In this document: positions 49,701 to 59,451 of the stretch, in pieces
Numbering within the stretch: the first letter of the stretch is position 1
How the letters are laid out: the number at the start of each line of letters is the position of its first letter
Source of the DNA: Ephydatia muelleri
Lineage: Eukaryota > Porifera > Demospongiae > Spongillida > Spongillidae
Length of the DNA stretch: 64,000 nt
Reading direction: 5' to 3'
Assembly: GCA_013339895.1 (NCBI GenBank)
Contig: JABACO010000009.1
Coordinates: 3,097,113 to 3,161,112, forward strand
Position numbers and translations under genes: made by a program
The notes under the pieces: generated by a model
The model's database searches: none
The model's input: the letters and a program-made list of their open reading frames with translations, nothing else
Told to the model about the DNA's origin: nothing

Positions 49701-50367
49701 GTCCTTTGGTGTCCATAGACAACAATACTTTGGGGGCACATTTGTTGGAAACCACATTCACAAGGCACTCAAGGTTCGAATTGTAATTAAATACAGTTTT
49801 TTTTTACCAACTACATTCTCATTAGCCCTCAAACGTTGAGTGTTTGTGCAGCTGCATGGTGGAGGTGGCTAAAGCAAAGTGCCCTGCCCTAGTAGCCTCT
49901 GCTACCAGGGAGCAGACAAGGTTTAGGCAATCTCTATCCCTACTAGGGCAGTGCCACCAGATTATGACCAAAATTACATTGATGAATCCCGATGTAATGA
50001 GCTGGGTAAGTGAATAAATGATGATACTACCTGTAATATGTAAATTGCACAATGTATCAACAGAAACTCTAATAGCACACTTTATGGAGGACTTCAGGTC
50101 TTCATTCCCTGACTCCTCCATACCAGTTAAGATGCACATGCTTGAAGAGCACACAGTGCCATGGGCCAGGAAAACGCATGTTGGATTTGGCCTCCTGGGA
50201 GAACAGGGGCTGAATCCATACATGCAAGGTTCAACGGACTACAAAGGATGTACCACTCAGTACCTGACAAGGTTCAACAATTGGTGCTAATGGTAAAGGA
50301 GCATCTCCTCTCCGTGGCTCCACAAAATGTGGCAGTGATCCCTCCTACCAAGCGAATCAAGCAATGA
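46787..50367 (+). pseudogene. Transposase with RAG1-like zinc/RING N-terminus and DDE core (about 11 exons)
   Basis: Exon 1 (46787-47083) has CRVCGRF...THPPCFCYCC...FEWKPHT, matching the zinc-binding region before the RAG1 RING. Exon 2 (47154-47697) continues DC|G|ICHPK and then a RING finger: CPICLRILHQPLELPC, CTACL, CPCC. A further Cys motif follows (LQCQTCRKDIKACEYG). Later exons include 47784-47954, 48264-48470, 48527-48772 (WHNGIIPQTE and KLGGDKGGNTTKMNFQIVN, first Asp 48594), 48826-48902 (FMCGDFEFLTRMYGLSG, second Asp 48857) and the last exon with MLEEHTVPW and GFGLLGEQG (Glu 50201), ending at 50365. Breaks: frameshifts near 47516, 49320, 49420 and 50207; stop TAA near 49088. The zinc part binds DNA or acts as an E3 ligase in RAG1; here the role is inferred. 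Confidence 0.8.
47943..48212 (+). repeat. Exact 135-bp tandem duplication inside the transposase gene
   Basis: 47943-48077 is repeated at 48078-48212. The unit contains the exon 3 end, with GTAAGT after GGTATT, and encodes EALAIKAGLGMPWSKLRVL before a stop. It obscures the exon 3/4 junction. Confidence 0.85.
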
Positions 50368-50756
50368 CATGATCACTATTCTCGCGTAACTTTGGTATTA
50401 AAAATCACTGGCAAAAAAAAAAAAGGTTGGCTTTTAGCAAATACAACTATAAGGTAGTACCTTCTAACTCCTTTAAGATTGAGCTTTGGTTTTGACTTTG
50501 TATCGGTTGGAAACATAGATAATTCGCTTCCAACAGGAGAGGTATATCGAGAGTTACCCGCTTTCACGAGCTATAACGTGCCGCGGCAACGAAATTGTAC
50601 CATGAGGTAATCACTATAAATAGAAATAAGATACGGCTTTATTTCGTGTTTTCAATAACCAACCTGTTTGGGCTGGCTCACGTTTTGTTCTACCTTGGGG
50701 TTGTCATGGGCGTTGCTAAGGCACTACGTAATCACTTCAATATTTCGGGTAACTAA

Positions 50757-50794
50757 CCTAGTGTCCACAAAATGTATGGTCGCAAACAGCCGTG
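50757..50794 (-). promoter_or_regulatory. 3' terminus, 23-type spacing
   Basis: Read inward: CACGG (50794-50790), 23-nt spacer, GGACACTAGG (50766-50757). Same spacing as the 3' end of copy 2. Confidence 0.8.
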
Positions 50795-50795
50795 A

Positions 50796-51408
50796 CAGGC
50801 TGCCCGCCCCCCCCCCCCCCCAACCCGTTAAGAGAGCCACGTTTGTACCCTGGCTCTTACCATAGTTGGGCCCTAGATTGCGCTTCTAAAGAGGGTGGTT
50901 AATTATCAGCGAATGAATATAATTACTTGTGGTATACAGTGAATACAACACATGGATTTAGAGTTTTAGCATCTCTGGTGTAAGAGTTCCACTATTTGCA
51001 ACAATGTTCTGTACCCCTCTTCAGATAACAGAGCTACCTTGTCTCCCACAAACTCTGAAAGACACAAAAGAGCTTCTCTTTGCTTCTTCCAGCGTCACTG
51101 GCAGAGGTTCCCCGTAGTTGGAGTCTGTTTCCACCATTCTGTGTGCTATTATCTTCTTTTCGTCAACGGTTAGCTGAGTCTCTTTGCTCGAACCTTGTGC
51201 CTCTGTCATGTCCCCAGATAGCAATAATGATGATGTTAGAACAAGCATATTTATGGAGCGGACTTCTAGATGTTTAGTGAATGCACTACAGTCCTTGGCT
51301 TTAGCCTGCTACAAGTGTCTTTACCACATTGATATCATGTCGTACCCGCGATAATTATGAAATGATTAAGAATACGCCCCTGCGCGCTTTCTTAACAAGG
51401 GCAGACTT
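50796..51408 (-). mobile_element. Tigger/pogo-like element, copy 1
   Basis: The left end CAGGCTGCCC is followed by a C15 tract, then GTTAAGAGAGCC. The right end is TTAACAAGGGCAGACT. The minus ORF 51248-51021 encodes a fragment with EPLPVTLEEAKRSSF that recurs in copy 3. It is internally deleted. Confidence 0.65.
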
Positions 51409-51452
51409 TATGTAAACATAGAAGCCATATCAACCACTAGTAGAACACAATA

Positions 51453-51675
51453 CAGTCTGCCCTCGTTAAGAGCGCACCGTTATAAGCGCATTCGCTCGTT
51501 AGAAGCGCAGGGGCATATTCTTAATCATTTCATAATTATCGCGGGTACGCATGATATCAATGTGGTAAAGACAGACTCTTACACCATAGATGCTAAAAAT
51601 CTATAATCTGTGTGTTGTATTCACTGTATACCACAAGTAATTATAATTAACCACCTCTCAAGCTAGGGCAGCCTG
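51453..51675 (+). mobile_element. Tigger-like MITE (223 bp)
   Basis: Starts CAGTCTGCCCTCGTTAAGAG and ends GGGCAGCCTG, flanked by TA on both sides. Its interior is the two ends of copy 3 joined by a deletion. Non-autonomous. Confidence 0.8.
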
Positions 51676-51705
51676 TAGTGGGAAGGGCCAGACATCAAAG
51701 GGATT

Positions 51706-51773
51706 TTGGCATGCTCTGGCAGGCCATGGATACCTATGCATTGAGGTGACAATGGCCTGCCAGAGCATGCCAA
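51706..51773. repeat. Hairpin with 22-bp arms
   Basis: TTGGCATGCTCTGGCAGGCC and its inverse, separated by 24 nt, in otherwise anonymous sequence (51676-52127). Confidence 0.8.
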
Positions 51774-52127
51774 GAACTTGACCAACAGCAGCATGTGCAG
51801 ACCTAGTACAAACGTTGTGTGCTAACCACAGGTGGGTCTTGCAAAAGGCATCATTTAACTTAACTAGTAATGTGCTATTTCTATGAATAGCCTTTTCGAG
51901 GCCACCCTTACACTCCCTCAGTATGTTATCATTTGGTTCATACAGAGATGGAGAAGGAGATGGTACATGCTATCAAATTTACAGTTACACTGATGCCTTC
52001 CATTTAAGCATATAGCCCCAAATCATGCACATGTACATGTATGTGCATAGGATGTACATGTATGTGCGCACATGCGTGAATCTTAAACTCATTTAACTCA
52101 ACTGTAATGTAGTTACATTCTGTATTA

Positions 52128-52878
52128 CAGTCTGCCCTCGTTAAGAGCTCACCCGTTATAAGCGCATTCCCTCGTTAGAAGCGCAGAGGCGTATTCTTAA
52201 TCATATTAATAATTATCGCGGGCACGACATGATATCAATGTGGTAAAGACACTTGTAGCGGGCTAAAGCCAAGGACTGTAGTGCATTCACGAAACATCTA
52301 GAAGTCCGCTCCATAAATATAAAATTATAACATCATCATTATTGCTTAGGCTTAGGCCAGACAGGGCAGCAGTAGTGGTGGCAGAGGCTGCAGAGGAATC
52401 TCAGATGACTGCAATTGCATCAGCTATTGAACATCTGCCAGTGGAAGATGGACAGCTTGATTGAGTGCAGCAGAGTGGGTCTTGGCTCCAGGAGAAATGG
52501 AGACTGAAAGTGTTGAGACCATTGCTGAAATAGCAGCCAGGCTGCTTGGTTGAGAAACTGCAGACTAGGATGATGGAGAGCCAGACTCCAACTACGTGGA
52601 ACCTCTGCCAGTGACGCTGGAAGAAGCAAAGAGGAGATCTTTGTGTCTTTCAGCGTTTGTGGGAAACAAGATAGCTCTGTTCTCTGAAGAGGGGTACCGA
52701 ACATTGCTGCAAATAGTGGATAAAATCCAGACTCTTACACCAGAGATGCTAAAAATCTAAATCCGTGTGTTGTATTCATACCACAATTAATTATATTCAT
52801 TCGCTGATAATTAATAACCACCCTCTTTAGAAGCGCCCAACTAAGAACAAACGTGGCGCTCTTAACAGGGGCAGCCTG
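52128..52878 (+). mobile_element. Tigger/pogo-like element, copy 3 (751 bp)
   Basis: CAGTCTGCCCTCGTTAAGAG at the left, GGGGCAGCCTG at the right, TA on both sides (Tc1/mariner-pogo pattern). The inside keeps the 3' coding end of a transposase with SNYVEPLPVTLEEAKR and ALFSEEGYRTLLQIVDK, ending with a stop at about 52760. Stops are present upstream. Most of the transposase is missing. Confidence 0.75.
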
Positions 52879-53002
52879 TACATTGTACAGAAGCCATACA
52901 ATCACAAGTAACACAAATCAAGCATCTGATAAGTACTAACCTCTGATTTGGCCACGCCCAAGCTGTTACATCAGCAATCACATGCCAAACTATGCACTAC
53001 GG

Positions 53003-55712
53003 CACGGCGGTCTGCTCTCATTGAACGCGTGGAAACTAGGCCCTACGCCCCAAAATATTGAAGTGGTTGCGTCACCCCATAGCAACGAACCTAGCAACCG
53101 ATGTCCTTTAGAACCAGCTGTGCACGAGGTACATGAAACGTAATCAACACCTAAAAGCCATACTAGCAGTGACAAACATCTCTGACCTTTATTGTAGGCA
53201 TAAATCACGTGGCCTGGCGTTGCGAACTGTCGGCTCTGGTTCTTCGACAGCTATTGACTTACGCACGGTGAACATCGACCGCGTGTGTTCAAAAAACGAT
53301 AACGACGCTCGGTGACTGAGATGGAACATGTCAAAACCACCACGGCAAAGTTAGTTGAATGTACTGTCATTTTTTCGTATAGTTTAACGGTAACGAATTT
53401 TCTGAAGTAGTTTTCAAGCCTTTGGAAATCCACCATTTTTGTGTCTTTTGGGAGTGGGCGCAATGAAGTTTGGTTTTACATTTGACTTCATGTTAATGTG
53501 TATATAGATTGACCTTGAACTGCATGAATTACATAGCTATAGTATTCTTTACTCTCTTGGCTGGAGGGGGGATGGCAGCTACCAATTGTGGTTCAATACT
53601 TAGCAAGTGTTCTTTCACTATGCACATCAGGTTCTGCATGTGGTCTTTGATAGGAGCAAATGCCAAGCCAAGTCGATTAAATTTGGCATGGATTGACTCG
53701 TCCCCCTGTTCACCTAGGAGGCCAAAGCCAACATGGTTAGTATTTGCCCACTGCACAGTATGGTCCTCCAATAGGTGCATTTTAATTGGGACTGTTGCCT
53801 CAGGATATGTCCCGGAAAAAGGCCATGAACTCTTGAATAGCCTATTTAGTTGAAATGAAGCATATTTTGAACCCTACATGTACACTGAACGTTGTTTCCC
53901 TAGTGTGTGGTGCTGCATCAATTAAGTTCTGATCACATATATTGTGACATTTTCCATTTAAGGAGAGTGTGGTGATGAACTTTGACACTTGACCGGCTAC
54001 CTCTCCAGATCAGTGGGGCAGTTTCTCTTGTGCCATCTTTGATATAGATGTGCACAGAGTCTGGATGTTAGGTACCTGTAAATGTTTAAGTTGCATGAAT
54101 TATTCACATAAACATGCATAGCACATGTACACTATCTTTAATGCCTTGTGTACATGGTTGCCAATAAATGCCTCTCACCCCCCCCCCCCCCCCCCCCCCC
54201 CCCAAATACTGCTGTCGTACACCAAATGATTGCATAGCATTGTCAAGTGTCTTGTCAAAGGGCCCTTCTTTTTCAGAGTACCCTCTTTTCACAGTTGCTG
54301 TGCATTTCGCCACTTCTGCTTCCTATATTGAACTAACTTGAATACATTTGCCTTCACAGATTTCTTTTTTTTTTGCAGCAGATTGCTTCAAAAAATCCAC
54401 AGCAAGAGGGATTTCCTCTCCATGAACTAAGGTCACATATGCTGCTACCTGCTGCAACACTTCCTGTGAATGCTGAGCAGTTTCAAGGTCTCCTTGGAGC
54501 AATGGAAGCCGACTCAGGTGTAAGTGATGGTAGTCACCAGCCTTAACATCCCTGCTGCAGTCTGTACAAATGTACCAAAACATCCGATAGCAGCAGGAGT
54601 ATCACACCTGGTGCTGGTATGACATGGGAGGAAACCAAGGGAACACCCTCAGAGCAGCAGGGACAGTTCATAGCGCCAGATGCTGCTATCCACTCCTGGA
54701 GGCACTTGACACACACCAGTGCACCACAATGCAGTTCCAGTGGCTGTGAGAGGATGTTGGAGCACACTGCACACTTCAGCTCATTTAGCATGAACTGGTT
54801 GTTCACGCTTTCCAAAGGTGGATTAGGCTCATGTAAGAGAACTGGAGTAGGGGCAATCTTCTCGAGATGAGCTATGAGTAAATTAGGTGTGACGCCTGCC
54901 TGACGGCCTCTACCAACTGTTGGCCTCCTCATGTGTCTACTTGAGCATGCACGGAAGTGCTCACATACCTGAACACCATGATGTCATATGTTTACTTTTA
55001 AAAAGCAAATGTGTACTGTTTACCTTGCATTCTTGATCTGTATGTTTTTGCCATTCAAATAGGATCACTGCACATTTGTGATGCACTCCCTTTGTGATGG
55101 CACAGATGGTCCTCTCCATTGAGAGCTTACAGTGCACGTGTCCATGACAAAAGCTATTTTCAGCTCAGCTGAGAATGCCTTGCTCTCATAGCTGATACTC
55201 TTCTTTGCCCTGTACTTCGTTATCCTCTGCCCACAAACTTTATATAATCATGTATACATGTAATGACAAACCACAATGTATGTCGATTATTCATGTAATT
55301 CGCTCAGCTTGTTTGTGGTCATAGAAAATTCGTTACCACTTTAGGTTTGCAAAAACGTATAGCCACATGCCTCCTGATCATCGCTGTAGTATGCTTCTAT
55401 TCCAGTTCTGTCACCAAAGGCCACGTCGTCTGATTTAGTAACGCCCCTCTACTAAATACGTGCCGCGTGGCCTTATAAAACGGTATGCGCATGCAAGGCT
55501 ATGTGGGGTGTCAATTGTGCGCATCGAGTGGACATGCCAGGAAAGGGGGTGCAGTGTGTTAGTTCGTTGTAATTTTCTAATTTGCTGGTTCTGCTGAGTC
55601 ATGGTCAGCTGTTAAAACATGGATGTCTGTAATGAGGCATCATTTTAGAATGTTGTGTTAATACCGTAAATGATCTAATTGTAGACCTAGTTTCCAGCCG
55701 CATACAACCGTG
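53003..55712 (-). mobile_element. RAG1-N-like/Chapaev-type transposon, copy 2 (internally deleted)
   Basis: The right end (transposase 5' side) is CACGG-N12-GGAAACTAGG read inward (55712-55686). The left end is CACGG-N23-GGAAACTAGG (53003-53040). ACGG flanks both sides (52999-53002 and 55713-55716), a perfect 4-bp target duplication. It is convergent with copy 1 and clearly diverged from it. At the 5' end about 60 bp aligns (CTAGGTCTACAATTAGA versus CTAGGTTTATAATTAGA). Confidence 0.82.
53529..55240 (-). pseudogene. RAG1-like transposase of copy 2, middle deleted
   Basis: Minus strand: a first zinc exon at about 55240-55020 (VCGQRITKYRAKKS, then FEWQKHTDQEC after a frameshift), and the RING exon at 54932-54543 (ELKCAVCSNILSQPLELHC, CVKCLQEW, CPCC). 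Next come a Cys/His motif (YICTDCSRDVKAGDY), a coiled-coil-like segment (VLQQVAAYVTLVHGEE), DKTLDNAMQSFGVRQQYLGG and the C-terminal exon 53780-53529 (MHLLEDHTVQWANTNHVGFG, LLGEQGDESIHAKFNRL). Both core Asp exons are missing, so no DDE triad remains. A C26 tract lies at 54178-54203. Confidence 0.8.
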
Positions 55713-55761
55713 ACGGATACACTCAAGGTGTCACGTGATGAGGTATGTAGAACATACTTAC

Positions 55762-56135
55762 GACATAGTACCTTTGGGTAACTTTATTCTTTTGAAGGCC
55801 TCGTTGGTATTTTCGGATGCCCATGGACTCCCCGAATCGCACTCTTTTCGCCGCGCGAGCAGATTCAGTACTCTCCCACTACCGTTGCCTTTTAGCAGCG
55901 CGTTTCTTTTCTGGCTCTGCTTGATAGCTTTTGCGTTTTGCGGACCGTTTCTTTTCTGGCTCTGCATGATAGCTTTTGCGTTTAGCGGTCCGTTTCTTTT
56001 CTGGCTCTGCTCGATACCTTTTGCGTTCAGCGTACTGTTTCTTTTCTGGCTCTGCTCGATATCTTTCGCGTTCAGTGGTCCGTTTCTTTTCAGGCTCTGC
56101 TTTGTAGCATGCCCGTGCTGATTCTAAAACATCGT
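55762..56135 (-). pseudogene. Exon with 15-aa Lys-rich repeats (AEPEKKR)
   Basis: On the minus strand, 4-5 tandem copies of a 15-aa unit of the form AEPEKKRTAKRKSYH span about 56115-55895. An in-frame TAG then interrupts, and open sequence continues (ESTESARAAKRVRFGESMG) to a perfect GTAAGT donor at 55761. The acceptor side is CAAACTTGAG at 56136. Such EPEKKR arrays are highly basic and probably bind nucleic acid. I have seen similar ADPEKKR repeats associated with sponge mobile-element proteins, but the parent gene is not identified here. Confidence 0.5.
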
Positions 56136-56731
56136 CTCAAGTTTGGAGGTATTTCGCACGTCGTTTCGTTTTATTCTTTCTCTGACATGAAGGTATTTCG
56201 AGAAACAAAACTTCACTGACAAAAAGGTTTCACACCAAACGTCGATTGAATGCACCAAAGAGTTTTCCACTATTTATAGATTTATTTTGATTTCTAATTA
56301 TACGTCTTACACTGACCGTATTGTTTATTGTAAATCATTTGCTACAAGATTCTGCCTTGTAATGATACGAGTAGCGCGGCCCAAATATAATAATACAATT
56401 ACCAAAATAGACAATCGACTATTTGATCACAGTATCCAGCCAATTCTGAAACTATTGGTGAAATTTCCATTCTTTAAATGCCCAAGTTATGCGTGGATAA
56501 TTCCGGGACTGGGTACGAGGATGAGCAATACCCTTTTGTTCTCTACAACCGCGCGGTTTTGCTACATGAAACATTGCAAACGACAAAATTACTCAACTTC
56601 GTCTTCTCGTTCGATCACAGCAGCTAGCTAAACGATCGGATCGTCAGGAATCTCGTTATAAATGGGTCGCGTGTTTTTAATTATATTCGTCGGGGTCAAA
56701 ATCCTATATGGAAGTTTCTAGCGAAACTTAC
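56136..56731. other. Intronic or intergenic sequence beside the hAT exon
   Basis: No recognised coding sequence. One plus ORF of 114 codons (56287-56631) has no support. Confidence 0.35.
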
Positions 56732-57349
56732 GATATCCATTTTGAGACGTGCAAATATAGCATCTCGTCTTGGAGAATATTTCAATAGCTTCGATATTTC
56801 TAATGCTGTATTCAGTGTGTCTCGAAGAATTGTGTTCATTTTCACTGGGTCAGAAGCTGCTAGGTTTAAAGCATGCCCATAGCACTGGGTGTAAGTTGCT
56901 CTCGACTCTTCAGACAATATCTGCATTGCTACTCCTGTACGTGTGCCAGCCATATTAGATGCTCCGTCGTAGCATTGGCCTCTGCAGTTGGTGATAGGCA
57001 AATTCATTCGGACCATAGTGTCTTTTTAAATGTGAACCAGCATACCACTCTTAATACTCTCCACAACATAAAGCCCAATAAAATCTTCATGGCATACAAA
57101 CTGGTCGTTGACACTGCGAAAAAAAATTACAACTTGTTCCTTATTTGATGCCATTATTGTAATGTACTTGGCCTTTTCAATTGAAGAACTAATGTCACAA
57201 TGTTCAACGCCAGAGCAAGGCCTTGTCCGGCTAAAAAAAAGTATGCTTTCAGCTATTGTAATTAGGCACTGACGACTTAGTTGCTTCTCTTCTGTGTGTG
57301 ATGAACAGGACGGCTGCGTCAAAATTCGTCTAATTTGTGTTCTCTTCAT
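56732..57349 (-). CDS. DUF4371/hAT transposase, N-terminal half (exon 1)
   Basis: ATG at 57349 (MKRTQIRRILTQPS), 206 intact codons to a perfect donor GTAAGT at 56731. It contains TIAESILFFSRTRPCSG, VNDQFVCHEDFIGLY and the strongly conserved MNLPITNCRGQCYDGASNM, CYGHALNLAASD and LLKYSPRRDAIF blocks of the ZMYM/DUF4371 group. The Asp in CYDGASNM is a catalytic-site residue. The start region aligns with copy I of the CACTG element, tying this gene to that family. Confidence 0.82.
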
Positions 57350-57679
57350 TTGTTTAGTGTCAGTCTGCAGCAAAGTAGCACTCTGCTCGATCGTATCGTA
57401 ATATGGCGACTAGAGACATGTAGTTTATTGTATTATCAAATGTTGTAATGTATTTTCAACACTTTATCAAATGGATGTGAACCCGTGGTTGTTGTGTAGT
57501 TTATTAAATTTAATCAGTTGTTGAAGCATTAGTTTACGGTGCATACACGAGATTTTGATACCTGTGTAAGCACTCCGTAAGGATCACACTTCAGGGGTGT
57601 TGTTCTTACACCCCTTGAGTGTTAGCTACTACACTCCACGGCGTGTTATTCCTAAGCAGGTACATCTTTTTTAACAGTG

Positions 57680-58254
57680 TGGGTAGGAGTGTTTTAGAAA
57701 TCACTTCAAATTCGGTGTCTACGTAGACTGAGGGGTCCTGTTGCAATTGATATCTTCTGTTCGTTAATTTGTACTTTACCCATTACAGAGATACATACAG
57801 CTGTGCCAAGTAATTGAACATTTTCCCGCTCGATTCACGCCAATTATTTTCTCTATGAATTGGAAGAATTATTGGCGCAAAACGACGGGGAAAATGTGTA
57901 TTAACTTTGCACAGCGGTATCTCCCGCCGTAAAAATTGTAACGAACAGAACAAATCGATAGCGACAGGATCGCTCTATGTACATGCCGAATTTAAAGTGA
58001 TGAAGTTGAACACTCTACCTGAAGATGCGGCGGTTTTTAATGACAGATCATCGAGACAAACATTGGTGCTTCCCGGTGATGCATGATTTTATAGGAAGCC
58101 TTCCCGTCAAGCCTATAGTAAGAGTTTTGCTCGAAAATATGCACACGTGACTCATCATACCATTTGGCTGCAATGCAGGTAGCCACGTGCACGGTTCTGC
58201 CTTTCTCAGTGTGAAGAATCCCATTCCAGCATCGATCTCACAAACAACCCTCTG
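57680..58254. other. Intergenic, no gene seen
   Basis: Contains two partly complementary stretches near 57790-57870 and 57870-57960 (ATTGGCGCAAAACG/CGCCAATTATTTTC). Nothing else was recognised. Confidence 0.35.
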
Positions 58255-59020
58255 TTATTATTATTATTATTATTATTATTAAAATAACAACATTACAGGG
58301 AATGTGACATATATAGACGGCATTAACCTCTTCCACAGGCCCTAGTTGTGCATTAAAATTACGGGAGTGGACAATAGGGCCAGGGATGTAGTGCTTCAGA
58401 CCTGCCATCGTGCCTGCATAAGCGCCAAGGCGGAGGCTGGTAGTGGACTAGGACATGAGCTTCGGAACACACGCCCTGCTGACATCCTAGCTTCCAATTG
58501 GCTCTGTGGCAAGCCTGCTGCCTTTGACCTTACTGTGGTGTCTCCGCTTAACCCTACCTTTATCTCTGAAGCGGGTCGCACAGCAGGGTCAGCAGCGGTT
58601 GCCGCTGAGCTAAGGAAGCACTCTGCCAATGATGCCAAGTGTTCCGAGTTGGGTTGGACGTGTATTCCCCTTGTGGCCGAGTCATATGGAGCTTGGGGCA
58701 GCGAAGCGGTGCAAGCTTTTTCACGGCTCGCATCATACCTTGCCACAAGGACCAACTCCCCCAAGTCCAAGGTTGTCTGCAGCCTGTACGGCCGCCTTAA
58801 TTTGACTCTTGTGCGAGCCAATGCCCGAGCCCTCCTCTTACGATGTGTATTCCCTGTAATGTTGTTATTTAATAATAATAATAGTTATTTAATGTTCAAA
58901 TAAATGCACATTATTATTTACATCAGCACCAGATAATAAAAGGTTATGGCGGAGGAGCTATCCTAGAAAGGATAGCTGTGGCATTATTAAAAATAATAAT
59001 AATAATAATTAATAATAATT
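58255..59020 (+). mobile_element. Retroelement-type tail with nuclease-like domain and TAA repeats
   Basis: The plus frame 58349-58903 encodes a protein end with PADILASNWLCGKPAAFDLT, CSELGWTCIPLVAESYGAWG, AFSRLASYLATRTNSPKSK and LYGRLNLTLVRANARALLLR. The D...K...E pattern and its usual place behind reverse transcriptases suggest a restriction-like endonuclease domain; this is inference. AATAACAACATTACAGGGAAT (58283) recurs inverted at 58849-58869, and ATT/TAA microsatellites lie on both sides. No RT is present in the window. Confidence 0.5.
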
Positions 59021-59451
59021 ATGTATTTCCTTTCACTATATAGATAATCACAGCTGTTATAGAAATCACTTTAAAGAAAATAAATGCATTTTAATAACTT
59101 ACTTCTGGCCACACGATAAATTTATTGAGTTGGGAAAGTGTCATCGATGCCCGTTTCCCCACATTATCCTGAACACCTACAAGGTAGAGCTCTATCTCGT
59201 GTACCTAACAATGCGTGCCTTTGAGTGCCTTCTGACTGATAATTAGCCTTGCACTTTCAACAGAGGAATAAATGTTGGGTCAAAGGTCAAGATTCTTTTC
59301 CCATTCTGTTGAAAAATCTATAATGTGTCAACATGTATACGTTGTAATTAAGTAAACCTTAGTAGCAGCCTCTTGCAATAGTTTCATATAAGCAGAAATG
59401 AGGATTGTGATATAACTTTTTTCATGAACTAATCGCTTACAATTACCATAC

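Larger units (their letters stand above)
46354..50794 (+). mobile_element. RAG1-N-like/Chapaev-type transposon, copy 1
   Basis: The left end is CACGG, 12 nt, then GGACACTAGG (46371-46380). The right end, read inward on the minus strand, is CACGG, 23 nt, then GGACACTAGG (50766-50757). The element encloses one multi-exon transposase gene. Flanks ACCG (left) and ACAG (right) fit a 4-bp duplication with one change. The right flank is the CAGGCTGCCC terminus of a Tigger-like element, so the insertion hit that terminus. Confidence 0.8.
34872..57679 (-). mobile_element. CACTG...CAGTG transposon (copy II), split by about 20 kb of inserts
   Basis: The end at 34872 (CACTGTAAAATAAAAATGG) matches the right end of copy I, and the end at 57679 (TTTTTTAACAGTG) matches its left end, so this copy is inverted. 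Just inside the 57679 end, over 300 bp aligns with copy I up to the transposase ATG at 57349. The only transposase that fits its layout is the DUF4371/hAT protein in two halves at 56732-57349 and 35229-36243. TG lies outside both ends. Removing the inserts leaves about 2.4 kb. Confidence 0.65.

Noticed and set aside
46354..50794. Calling copy 1 a Transib or a true RAG transposon
   Set aside because: The core motifs and the 4-bp duplication do not fit Transib/RAG, and no RAG2-like kelch protein is present.
44450..50794. Helicase and RAG1-like transposase as one two-gene element
   Set aside because: The shared CACGG ends enclose only the transposase; the helicase is outside them.
55735..56121. 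Plus-strand ORF with repeated FLFWLC segments
   Set aside because: It is the antisense of the Lys-rich repeat exon, which has splice sites and repeat-protein character on the minus strand.
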